Of a DNA stretch of 64,000 bases, positions 9,805 to 17,512 are shown piece by piece. Both the position numbers and the translations under genes were made by a program. The notes below the pieces were generated by a model, which was not told the origin of the DNA, made no database searches, and saw nothing but the letters and a program-made list of their open reading frames with translations. This DNA is from Mycobacterium asiaticum. GTDB taxonomy: Bacteria > Actinomycetota > Actinomycetes > Mycobacteriales > Mycobacteriaceae. The DNA lies in NCBI RefSeq assembly GCF_001673365.1, contig NZ_LZLS01000220.1, forward strand, positions 1 through 64,000. Direction: 5' to 3'. Numbering within the stretch: position 1 is the first letter of the stretch; every line of letters starts with the position of its first letter.

Positions 9805-10323
9805 ATGAGCTATCCGGAGAACGCCCTGGCCGCCGGTGAGCGGGTGGTCTTGCATCGTCACCCACACTGGAAGCGCTTGATCCTGCCGGTGCTGGCGCTG
9901 CTCCTGGTGACCGCACTGGCCGCGTTGGGTTCCGGTTACGTCGACTCCGCGCAGTGGGGGCAAACCACCAAGAACGTGGTCATCGGCGTCGTGTGGGGCA
10001 TCTGGCTGATCATCATCGGCTGGCTGACCCTGTGGCCGTTCCTGACCTGGCTAACTACTCACTTCGTCGTCACCAACCGTCGGGTGATGTACCGGCACGG
10101 CGTCCTGACCCGCAGCGGCATCGACATCCCGGTGGCCCGGATCAACAGTGTGGAGTTCCGGGACAGGCTTTCCGAGCGGATATTTCGGACCGGGACGCTG
10201 ATTATCGAATCGGCGTCACAAGATCCGTTGGAGTTTTACAACATTCCGCGCCTGCGTGAAGTGCATGCGCTGCTGTATCACGAAGTTTTCGACACGCTGG
10301 GCTCCGAAGAATCGCCCAGCTGA
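9805..10323 (+). CDS. Membrane protein with bacterial PH domain (Rv3278c family)
   Basis: 172 residues, the same length as Rv3278c. Two hydrophobic segments near residues 28-50 (LILPVLALLLVTALAALGSGY) and 60-85 are followed by a bacterial PH (bPH2/DUF304) domain with FVVTNRRVMYRHGVLTR and IPVARINSVEFRDRL. Function is unknown; members are inner-membrane proteins with a cytoplasmic PH-like beta barrel. The last 46 bases overlap the end of the convergent GtrA-like gene, an unusually long tail-to-tail overlap. Confidence 0.88.
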   Translation: MSYPENALAAGERVVLHRHPHWKRLILPVLALLLVTALAALGSGYVDSAQWGQTTKNVVIGVVWGIWLIIIGWLTLWPFLTWLTTHFVVTNRRVMYRHGVLTRSGIDIPVARINSVEFRDRLSERIFRTGTLIIESASQDPLEFYNIPRLREVHALLYHEVFDTLGSEESPS

Positions 10324-10991
10324 GCCCGCCCGTTGCCGCGCCGGTTTCGCCACGACCGCAGCACGGTGACGTTGTCGTTCTCCTCCAAAGCGTCCTCGAA
10401 GACCTCGGCGATCCCGCCTGCCGTCAGCGCCGACTCGAGCGCCTTGTCCGGGTTGCGGGCGAACTGGTCCGGGAACACCCAACGCCGGAACGCCCAGAAC
10501 CGGAACGCCATCTGCAGCAGGTTGCCGATGATGTAGGCGGACAGGAAGTCGGCGAGGTTTTCTACGGTCAGCGAAACGTTCGGTACCCGCAACTGCAGGA
10601 CGTAGCTGGAGAAATACAGCGGAGCCATGCTGAGCAGCACGCCGACCCCGCTGAACGCGAAGAACAGCAACGCCTCGTGATGACGCTCACGTCCGCCCCG
10701 GTCGCGGAAGCTCCATTCCCGGTTCAGCACGTAGGACGCGATGACGGCGACGATGCCGGCGATCACCTTCGCGGTGACCGGCTTGGGCTCGAGAATGGTT
10801 AGCTTCAGCGTGTAAAAAATTGCCGAGTCGATGATGAATGTGGTGCCGCCGACGATGGCAAATTTGATCAGCTCGTGGTGGCGCATCGCAAAGGGCTGGA
10901 CTACCCCGGGAAGGCGCGCAATTGTGGCATCGGCAAAGGACACAGCACGCCAGTCTACGGACGATCTCGAATTCGACGCAAAATGGTACAT
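10278..10991 (-). CDS. GtrA-family membrane protein (Rv3277-like)
   Basis: 237 residues with four predicted membrane helices, the layout of GtrA-type proteins that help flip polyprenyl-linked sugars. Helices: IKFAIVGGTTFIIDSAIFY, AKVIAGIVAVIASYVLNREWSF, a third around LLFFAFSGVGVLLSMAPLYF, and a fourth around LSAYIIGNLLQMAFRFWAFRRW. The NREWSF and FRFWAFRRWVF ends are typical of the family. The ATG used here gives 16 extra residues before a GTG (VSFADATIARLP) that matches the start of the core; either could be used. In mycobacteria a role in arabinogalactan or glycolipid export is plausible but not shown. Confidence 0.85.
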   Translation of the reverse strand: MYHFASNSRSSVDWRAVSFADATIARLPGVVQPFAMRHHELIKFAIVGGTTFIIDSAIFYTLKLTILEPKPVTAKVIAGIVAVIASYVLNREWSFRDRGGRERHHEALLFFAFSGVGVLLSMAPLYFSSYVLQLRVPNVSLTVENLADFLSAYIIGNLLQMAFRFWAFRRWVFPDQFARNPDKALESALTAGGIAEVFEDALEENDNVTVLRSWRNRRGNGRAQLGDSSEPSVSKTS

Positions 10992-11042
10992 AACGATTTG
11001 GCGGCACGGCCGGTAAACACGCCGGTCAACCGGCGTGACAAC

Positions 11043-12257
11043 ATGATGGCCGTGCCGAGTTCCCGCACCCCCCAGGTAGCAATGGTCGGCGGTGGACAGC
11101 TAGCCCGCATGACCCATCAGGCCGCAATTGCCCTCGGGCAAACATTGCGGGTGTTGGCTAACTCCGCCGACGAGCCGGCTGCGCAGGTCTGCTCCGACGT
11201 GGTTATCGGCTCACACACCGACCTGGAGGACCTGCGACGAGTGGCCGCCGGCGTCGATGCGTTGACGTTCGACCACGAGCACGTGCCCACTGAGCTGCTG
11301 GAAAAGCTGGTCGCCGAGGGGGTCAACGTGCTCCCGTCGCCCCAAGCTCTGGTGCACGCCCAGGACAAGCTGGTGATGCGGCGCAGGTTGGAGGCGTTGG
11401 ACGCTCCGGCACCGCGCTACATCGGCATCGAGAGCTTGGATCGCCTTGGTGATCTGGACGCGTTCGCGGCGCGGGTGGGGTGCCCGCTGGTGGTGAAGGC
11501 GGCCCGCGGTGGATACGACGGCCGCGGCGTGGAAATGGCGCGTGATCTTGCTCACGCCCGGGAAATCACCGAGCACTATCTGGCCGACGGGGTCCCGGCG
11601 CTGATCGAGGAACGCGTCGAGTTGAGCCGGGAGCTGTCGGCGCTGGTTGCGCGCTCGCCGTTCGGCCAGGGCGCGGCATGGCCGGTCGTCCAGACTGTGC
11701 AGCGCGACGGCATCTGCGTGCAGGTGATTGCGCCCGCCCCGGACCTGCCCGAAGACGCGGCAGCCCAGGCGCAGCAGTTGGCGTTGCGGTTGGCCGGGGA
11801 ACTGGGTGTTGTCGGGGTGCTCGCCGTGGAGTTGTTCGAGACCACCGATGGTGCGCTGCTGATCAACGAGTTCGCGATGCGCCCACACAATTCCGGGCAC
11901 TGGACCATGGACGGGTCACACACCAGCCAGTTCGAGCAGCATTTGCGCGCGGTACTGGACTACCCCCTCGGCGACACCGATGCGATCGTGCCCGTGACTG
12001 TGATGGCCAACGTGTTGGGTGCCGATACGACGCCCGCGATGGCGCTCGACGAGCGGCTACACCACCTCTTCGCGCGGTTGCCCGACGCCAAGGTCCACCT
12101 GTACGGGAAAGCCGAGCGTCCCGGCCGCAAGGTGGGGCATATCAACTTTCTCGGCACCGACGCTGCCGGCTTGACCGAGTTGCGCGAGCGCGCCGAGTTG
12201 GCGGCACACTTCTTGTCTCACGGTCAGTGGGCGGACGGATGGGATCCGCACGCGTGA
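11043..12257 (+). CDS. purK: N5-carboxyaminoimidazole ribonucleotide synthase PurK
   Basis: 404-residue ATP-grasp enzyme of purine synthesis that converts AIR, ATP and bicarbonate to N5-CAIR. N-terminus AMVGGGQLARMTHQAAIALG; ATP-grasp blocks include QDKLVMRRRL, CPLVVKAARGGYDGRG and EFAMRPHNSGHWTMDG. Two ATGs (11043 and 11046) both give sensible starts. It is shorter than Rv3276c (429 residues) mainly at the N-terminus. It is followed 43 bp later by purE, which uses its product, as in most bacteria. Confidence 0.95.
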   Translation: MMAVPSSRTPQVAMVGGGQLARMTHQAAIALGQTLRVLANSADEPAAQVCSDVVIGSHTDLEDLRRVAAGVDALTFDHEHVPTELLEKLVAEGVNVLPSPQALVHAQDKLVMRRRLEALDAPAPRYIGIESLDRLGDLDAFAARVGCPLVVKAARGGYDGRGVEMARDLAHAREITEHYLADGVPALIEERVELSRELSALVARSPFGQGAAWPVVQTVQRDGICVQVIAPAPDLPEDAAAQAQQLALRLAGELGVVGVLAVELFETTDGALLINEFAMRPHNSGHWTMDGSHTSQFEQHLRAVLDYPLGDTDAIVPVTVMANVLGADTTPAMALDERLHHLFARLPDAKVHLYGKAERPGRKVGHINFLGTDAAGLTELRERAELAAHFLSHGQWADGWDPHA

Positions 12258-12300
12258 TGAGGGATGGCACGCGGATGAGTGACGAGGAGGAATGGCGCAG

Positions 12301-12816
12301 ATGACGAATCCGCCGCGCGTCGGGGTGATCATGGGCAGCGACAGCGACTGGACGGTGATGGAGGAGGCCGCGCTGGCGTTGGCTGAGTTCGACGTCCCGT
12401 TCGAAGTGCGGGTGGTTTCGGCGCACCGCACTCCGTCGGTCATGTTCGATTACGCGCGGGAAGCGGCGGGGCGGGGCATCGAGGTCATCATCGCCGGAGC
12501 GGGTGGCGCGGCGCACCTGCCGGGTATGGTCGCCTCGGCGACCCCGCTGCCGGTGATCGGCGTACCGGTGCCGCTGGCCCGGCTCGACGGGCTGGATTCG
12601 CTGCTGTCGATCGTGCAGATGCCGGCCGGTGTCCCGGTGGCCACGGTGTCTATCGGCGGTGCCCGCAATGCCGGTCTCTTGGCGGTGCGGATGCTGGGAT
12701 CGGCGGATCCGGAACTACGCGCCCGGATCGTCGCGTTTCAGGATGAGCTGGCTGCCACCGTGCGGGGCAAGGATGCGGAAGTGCAGAGGCTTGCGGGTAA
12801 GTTAACCCGCGAGTAG
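12301..12816 (+). CDS. purE: N5-carboxyaminoimidazole ribonucleotide mutase PurE
   Basis: Class I PurE, 171 residues, converting N5-CAIR to CAIR. Signature stretches: [33 protein letters not shown] and [19 protein letters not shown]. Two in-frame ATGs compete. The AGGAGG at 12285-12290 is only one base from the ATG at 12292 but ten bases from the one at 12301, so the latter is preferred. The gene couples with purK in the purine pathway. Confidence 0.95.
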   Translation: MTNPPRVGVIMGSDSDWTVMEEAALALAEFDVPFEVRVVSAHRTPSVMFDYAREAAGRGIEVIIAGAGGAAHLPGMVASATPLPVIGVPVPLARLDGLDSLLSIVQMPAGVPVATVSIGGARNAGLLAVRMLGSADPELRARIVAFQDELAATVRGKDAEVQRLAGKLTRE

Positions 12817-12829
12817 CAAGGAGATCGAA

Positions 12830-13999
12830 ATGGCTGGATGGGCCGGAAACCCCTCGTTTGATTTGTTCCAGTTGCCCGACGAGCACCAGGAGTTGCGGGC
12901 CGCGATTCGGGCGTTGGCGGAAAAGGAAATCGCCCCGCACGCCGCCGATGTGGACGAGAATTCTCGCTTCCCCCAGGAGGCGCTCGACGCGCTGAATGCG
13001 TCCGGTTTCAACGCCGTGCACGTGCCCGAGGAATACGGCGGTCAGGGCGCGGATTCGGTGGCGGCGTGCATCGTGATCGAGGAGGTCGCCCGCGTCGACG
13101 CTTCAGCTTCGCTGATTCCCGCAGTCAACAAGCTGGGCACCATGGGCTTGATCCTGCGCGGTTCCGATGACCTGAAGAAGCAAGTGCTGCCGTCGATCGC
13201 CGAGGGTCAGGCGATGGCTTCCTACGCGTTGAGCGAGCGGGAGGCGGGCTCCGACGCCGCGTCGATGCGGACCCGGGCCAAAGCCGACGGCGACGACTGG
13301 GTGCTCAACGGCGCCAAGGCGTGGATTACCAACGGCGGCAAGTCTTCCTGGTACACGGTGATGGCGGTCTCGGACCCCGACAAGGGGGCCAATGGTATCT
13401 CGGCGTTCATGGTGCACGTTGACGACGAGGGCTTCACCATCGGTCCCAAGGAACGCAAACTGGGCATCAAGGGCTCGCCCACCACCGAGTTGTACTTCGA
13501 GGACTGTCGTATCCCGGGCGACCGGATCGTCGGGGAGCCCGGGACCGGATTCAAGACGGCACTGGCGACGCTGGATCACACCCGTCCCACCATTGGTGCG
13601 CAGGCCGTTGGCATCGCTCAGGGCGCCCTGGACGCGGCGATCGCCTACACCAAGGACCGCAAGCAGTTCGCTCAGTCGATCAGTTCGTTCCAGGCGGTGC
13701 AGTTCATGCTCGCCGACATGGCGATGAAGGTGGAGTCGGCTCGTTTGATGGTCTACACCGCGGCAGCCCGTGCCGAGCGCGGTGAAGGCAATCTCGGATT
13801 CATCTCCGCGGCCTCGAAGTGTCTGGCCTCGGATGTGGCCATGGAGGTCACCACCGATGCGGTGCAGCTGTTCGGCGGCGCCGGCTACACCGTCGACTTC
13901 CCGGTCGAGCGGATGATGCGCGATGCCAAGATCACCCAGATCTACGAGGGCACCAACCAGATTCAGCGCGTGGTGATGTCGCGGGCGCTGCTGCGCTGA
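12830..13999 (+). CDS. fadE25: Acyl-CoA dehydrogenase FadE25
   Basis: 389-residue FAD acyl-CoA dehydrogenase, identical in length to the M. tuberculosis protein. It catalyses the first oxidation of beta-oxidation-type pathways. Signatures: YALSEREAGSDAASM (FAD contact), ITNGGKSSWYTVMAV, RPTIGAQAVGIAQGALDAA, and the C-terminal TQIYEGTNQIQR carrying the likely catalytic glutamate. Start ATG has AAGGAGATCGAA just upstream. It directly follows purE by 13 bp, so it may share the transcript. Confidence 0.95.
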   Translation: MAGWAGNPSFDLFQLPDEHQELRAAIRALAEKEIAPHAADVDENSRFPQEALDALNASGFNAVHVPEEYGGQGADSVAACIVIEEVARVDASASLIPAVNKLGTMGLILRGSDDLKKQVLPSIAEGQAMASYALSEREAGSDAASMRTRAKADGDDWVLNGAKAWITNGGKSSWYTVMAVSDPDKGANGISAFMVHVDDEGFTIGPKERKLGIKGSPTTELYFEDCRIPGDRIVGEPGTGFKTALATLDHTRPTIGAQAVGIAQGALDAAIAYTKDRKQFAQSISSFQAVQFMLADMAMKVESARLMVYTAAARAERGEGNLGFISAASKCLASDVAMEVTTDAVQLFGGAGYTVDFPVERMMRDAKITQIYEGTNQIQRVVMSRALLR

Positions 14000-14208
14000 A
14001 TACGGATGTGTTAAGTCTTCGAGCAGTTTCGCCAACTGGGAAAAAAGCACCGCGCCACCGCTTAGGATCCAGCTGACGACCATGTCCCGCGATTGAGCAG
14101 CCAGTCGGGGTGGCCACAACGGGTATGTGTCGACGCATCGGCTCGCTGGCCGTGCGTCTTCGTACCTATTTCACTGCCGCCTATTTTCACTGCCCAGGAG
14201 GGTATGAG

Positions 14209-14256
14209 GTGAAGACTGCTCGTTCGCGCGCAAATCCGCTTGTGATGGGAACTTGA
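14209..14256 (+). CDS. Possible 15-codon leader ORF before the signalling module
   Basis: The strongest Shine-Dalgarno sequence upstream of the receiver-phosphatase gene (AGGAGG at 14196-14201) is not near that gene. It lies 7 nt before a GTG that opens a 15-codon frame encoding VKTARSRANPLVMGT. The stop TGA overlaps the TTG start of the next gene (TTGA). Such an arrangement could couple translation of the phosphatase to the leader. The alternative is that the overlap is coincidence and the downstream gene starts elsewhere, such as GTG 14262. Confidence 0.35.
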   Translation: MKTARSRANPLVMGT

Positions 14257-15458
14257 CGTCGGTGGACGGCTCCGTAGTGCCGGCGCCCAGTTGGCAGTCG
14301 TTGTCGTTGCTGCTGGTCGAGGACGATCGAGCGGACGCCGTGCTGGTCGAAGATCTGATCGCCGACGCCGTCGCCGATATCGAGGTGGTATGGGCGCAGT
14401 CGATGGCCCATGCCGAGCGCGAGCTGGCATCAGCCCGTCCCGACTGCGTGCTGTTAGACCTCAACCTGCCCGACGCCAACGGGATCGACGCGCTGGACCG
14501 CATTCTCAAAAGCGATGCCACCGTCCCGATCGTCGTTTTGACCGGCCTCAACGACGAGTATTTTGGGGCCTCCGCGGTCGCGGCGGGGGCTCAGGATTAC
14601 CTGGTCAAGGGTCGGGTAGAGCCGGAGATGCTGCGACGGGCACTGCTTTATGCGATCGAACGCAAACGGGCCGAGCTGATTTCGGCGGACCTGCATGCCA
14701 GCCAGATCCGCGCACGAGAGAACGCGCTGCTCGAACGCGGCCTGTTGCCGTCCCCGCTGCTGCTGGACGATCCGGGGGTCGACATCGTCGCCCGGTACCG
14801 GCCGAGCCGTGAGAACGCCCTGCTGTGCGGCGACTTCTATGACGTCGTGCAAACGCCCGACCGGGTCACCCATGTGCTGATCGGCGATGTCGCCGGGCAC
14901 GGGCCGGACGAAGCGGCCCTGGGCGCTGCGCTGCGGATCGCCTGGCGGACGTTGACGTTCGCCGGCATCCACGGCGCCGCGCAGATGCCGCTGCTGGAGC
15001 GGGTGTTGCACGCCGAACGTGCCGATAACGGTGTCTTCACCACCGTGCTCAGCCTTGCCATTCCGCCTGGACCCGCCGCCGGCAATCCGATCCGCGCGGT
15101 CCGCGCGGGCCATCCCGGGATGCTGCTGCATCACGCCGGCGCCGTGGAGTGGATCGAGCCGGCGCACGGTCCGGCGCTGGGCCTGCATGGCAAGAACTGG
15201 CCGCAGGCCGAGCTCGATTTGCCGACCGGGGCCGGACTGCTGCTCCTCACCGACGGACTGTTCGAAGGCTACGCGGGACGCGGCAGTCGACGGCTCGGCG
15301 AAGACGGGTTGCTCGAGTTGGCTCGGGGCAAGGCGAACCTGCCCGGGCCGGAGTTCGTCGACGCGCTGATCGACGGGGCCGAGCAGCTTGCTCAGGACCA
15401 GGGTGGGCTCACCGACGACATCGCCGTGGTGCGTCTGGAACGGACCGTCGGGTCGTGA
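14253..15458 (+). CDS. Response regulator with C-terminal PP2C/SpoIIE-type phosphatase domain
   Basis: 401 residues if the TTG is used (GTG 14262 would give 398). Residues 18-140 form a receiver domain: LLLVEDDRADAVLVEDL, phosphoacceptor Asp69 in VLLDLNLPDANG, Thr/Lys switch residues in VVLTGLNDE and DYLVKGR. A short linker helix (LHASQIRARENALLERGLLPS) leads to an RsbU/SpoIIE-like phosphatase domain with CGDFYDVV, IGDVAGHGPDEAALG, LLTDGLFEGY and LTDDIAVV, which hold the metal-binding acidic residues. Enzymes of this design dephosphorylate anti-anti-sigma factors. It overlaps the kinase gene by four bases (GTGA). Not present at this site in M. tuberculosis. Confidence 0.88.
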   Translation: MTSVDGSVVPAPSWQSLSLLLVEDDRADAVLVEDLIADAVADIEVVWAQSMAHAERELASARPDCVLLDLNLPDANGIDALDRILKSDATVPIVVLTGLNDEYFGASAVAAGAQDYLVKGRVEPEMLRRALLYAIERKRAELISADLHASQIRARENALLERGLLPSPLLLDDPGVDIVARYRPSRENALLCGDFYDVVQTPDRVTHVLIGDVAGHGPDEAALGAALRIAWRTLTFAGIHGAAQMPLLERVLHAERADNGVFTTVLSLAIPPGPAAGNPIRAVRAGHPGMLLHHAGAVEWIEPAHGPALGLHGKNWPQAELDLPTGAGLLLLTDGLFEGYAGRGSRRLGEDGLLELARGKANLPGPEFVDALIDGAEQLAQDQGGLTDDIAVVRLERTVGS

Positions 15459-17077
15459 GAGCCGACGCGTCGGGCTCGCTGCCGAAGCAGCAACTCACCG
15501 TGCGTGGGTGGTTGGCGTTAGTGCTGTCCGTGATGGGGCTGTTGGTTCTGCTCGGTGCGGTGGTGGGTGCGGTGTTGCTCGATCGCACCGACGAGGTGTC
15601 GCGCTCGCTGCGCGATGACATCCAACCGTCGCGGGTGTCGGCGGCGCGGCTGCAGTCGGCATTGCGCGATCAGGAAACCGGTTTACGCGGTTATCTGATA
15701 TCGGCCGATCGACAGTTCCTCAATCCGTACTACGACGGGGTCCAAGCCGAACAGGAGGCGGCTGCGGACATGCGCCAGCGGGTGGGCCGGCGCGCCGACC
15801 TGCTCGCCGACTTGGACGCCATCGAAACCGCCGCCGCGGCCTGGCGCAGAGACTATGCCGAGCCCCTCATCGCGAGTGTCATACCGAACGTCCCGACCGT
15901 CGTGCCCGCCCCGGCCGCGGCGCTGGGCAAAGCCGATTTCGACTATCTGCGTGCACTTTTCAACGCTCAGAACTCGCACCTGACCGAAGCCCGGGATCGG
16001 GGTGCCGCTCAACTCGAGCGCATGAACAACTGGCGTGACCGAGTGCTTGGCGCCATGGTGCTGGTGTTCGTCGTCACGGCGGCTCTGCTGGGCCTGCTGG
16101 TCCGGCGTGCGGTCAGCCAGCCGCTGGCCACGCTTGCCGCCGCGTGCCGTCGAATCGGGGAAGGGCACTTCGAGGAAAGCATCACCCTCCCGCGCCGGCC
16201 GGCGGACATCCGCGGTATCGCCGTCGACGTGGAGTACATGCGGCAGCAAATTACCCACGCGCTGGACGAATCACGTTCGGCGCGGGAGCAATTGGACGAG
16301 CAGACCGAGGATCTGCGACGGTCGAACGCCGAGCTCGAGCAATTCGCCTACGTTGCCTCCCACGACCTGCAGGAGCCACTGCGCAAAGTGGCGTCGTTCT
16401 GTCAGCTACTGGAGCGGCGCTACGGCGACAAGCTCGACGAAAGAGGCGTGGAGTACATCAACTTCGCGGTCGACGGAGCCAAGCGTATGCAGGTGCTCAT
16501 CAACGATCTGCTCAGCTTCTCCCGCGTCGGGCGGCTGAACATCAAACACGGCGACGTCGCGCTGGATACCGCGTTGGATATGGCGTTGGGCAATCTCGCC
16601 GCGGCCAGCGAGGAATCGGGTGCCGAGATCGTACGTCCGGGACAGCTGCCGCAGGTCGTCGGAGATTCCACACTGCTGACTCAGTTGTGGCAGAACCTGA
16701 TTGGTAACGCCATGAAATTCCGCAGTGAAGACGAGCCACCGCGCATCGTCATCGACTGCCAAGAGGGCACGGGTGACCACGAAGGCTACTGGTGTCTGAG
16801 CGTCACCGACAACGGCATCGGTATTCCAGCGGAATTCTCCGACAAAGTATTCGTGATCTTCCAACGGCTACACGGTCGCGACGTGTATACCGGAACTGGG
16901 CTCGGTCTTGCGCTGTGTAAGAAGATCGTCGAATACCACGGCGGCACGATCAGGATCGACACGTCCTACACCGGGGGCACCCGGTTCGAATTCACCCTGC
17001 CAACCGCCGCTCTCGGAGGTGCGGCAATGAGATATTCAGTCACTTCAGAGGGAGCAAGCAATGGTACCGGCCGGTAG
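15455..17077 (+). CDS. CHASE3-HAMP sensor histidine kinase (phytochrome-type kinase core)
   Basis: 540 residues from a GTG overlapping the previous stop. A first membrane helix (about residues 17-40, WLALVLSVMGLLVLLGAVVGAV) and a second (about 195-217, VLGAMVLVFVVTAALLGLLV) flank a CHASE3-like external domain with RDQETGLRGYLISADRQFL. Then come HAMP, a coiled coil (DESRSAREQLDEQTEDLRRSNAEL split across residues 270-295), HisKA with His303 in YVASHDLQEPLRKV, and an ATPase domain with NLIGNAMKF, DNGIGIP and GTGLGLALC. The HDLQEPLRKV box is the one found in cyanobacterial-type phytochrome kinases that pair with Rcp receivers. A single-domain receiver follows with a 17-bp overlap. Confidence 0.9.
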   Translation: MRADASGSLPKQQLTVRGWLALVLSVMGLLVLLGAVVGAVLLDRTDEVSRSLRDDIQPSRVSAARLQSALRDQETGLRGYLISADRQFLNPYYDGVQAEQEAAADMRQRVGRRADLLADLDAIETAAAAWRRDYAEPLIASVIPNVPTVVPAPAAALGKADFDYLRALFNAQNSHLTEARDRGAAQLERMNNWRDRVLGAMVLVFVVTAALLGLLVRRAVSQPLATLAAACRRIGEGHFEESITLPRRPADIRGIAVDVEYMRQQITHALDESRSAREQLDEQTEDLRRSNAELEQFAYVASHDLQEPLRKVASFCQLLERRYGDKLDERGVEYINFAVDGAKRMQVLINDLLSFSRVGRLNIKHGDVALDTALDMALGNLAAASEESGAEIVRPGQLPQVVGDSTLLTQLWQNLIGNAMKFRSEDEPPRIVIDCQEGTGDHEGYWCLSVTDNGIGIPAEFSDKVFVIFQRLHGRDVYTGTGLGLALCKKIVEYHGGTIRIDTSYTGGTRFEFTLPTAALGGAAMRYSVTSEGASNGTGR

Positions 17078-17501
17078 AGCAATCGACGTCCTTCTCATCG
17101 AAGATGATCCAGGCGACGAGTTGATAACGCGGGAAGCCTTCGAGCACAACAAGTTAAAGAACCGTCTGCATGTCGCGCACGACGGTGAAGAAGGTTTGAA
17201 CTACCTGTACAAACGTGGCTTATACGAGCATGCGCCGCGGCCCGATCTGATCCTGCTCGATCTGAACCTGCCGAAATACGATGGCCGCCAACTGTTGGAG
17301 AAGATCAAGTCCGATCCAGAACTGTGCCGCATCCCAGTTGTGGTACTGACCACCTCATCTGCCGAAGAGGACATTCTGCGCAGCTACAAACTGCACGCCA
17401 ATGCCTACGTCACTAAGCCGGTGGACCTCGACCAGTTCATGAACGCGGTGCGCCAGATCGACGAGTTCTTCCTCCAGGTGGTACGCCTGCCGCAAAGCTG
17501 A
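17061..17501 (+). CDS. Single-domain response regulator, Rcp1 type
   Basis: 146-residue stand-alone receiver with no output domain. LLIEDDPGDELITREAF is the acidic pocket, Asp67 in LILLDLNLPKYDG is the phosphoacceptor, TTSSAEED carries the switch residue, and AYVTKPVDLDQF the conserved lysine. Long insertion and the LKNRLHVAHDGEEGLNYLY segment are characteristic of cyanobacterial Rcp1-like receivers, matched to the upstream kinase core. ATG preceded by GAGGGAG. Probably a phosphate relay or sink between the kinase and the receiver-phosphatase; this is inference from gene order. It converges on the SulP gene 11 bp away. Confidence 0.9.
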   Translation: MVPAGRAIDVLLIEDDPGDELITREAFEHNKLKNRLHVAHDGEEGLNYLYKRGLYEHAPRPDLILLDLNLPKYDGRQLLEKIKSDPELCRIPVVVLTTSSAEEDILRSYKLHANAYVTKPVDLDQFMNAVRQIDEFFLQVVRLPQS

Positions 17502-17512
17502 TACTGCGAGAT

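Noticed and set aside
14121-14205. GGGTAT words as SigF -10 elements upstream of the signalling module
   Set aside because: GGGTAT occurs at 14121 and 14200, but no GTTT-like -35 is at the right distance from either. The link of the module to SigF is therefore not supported by a promoter.
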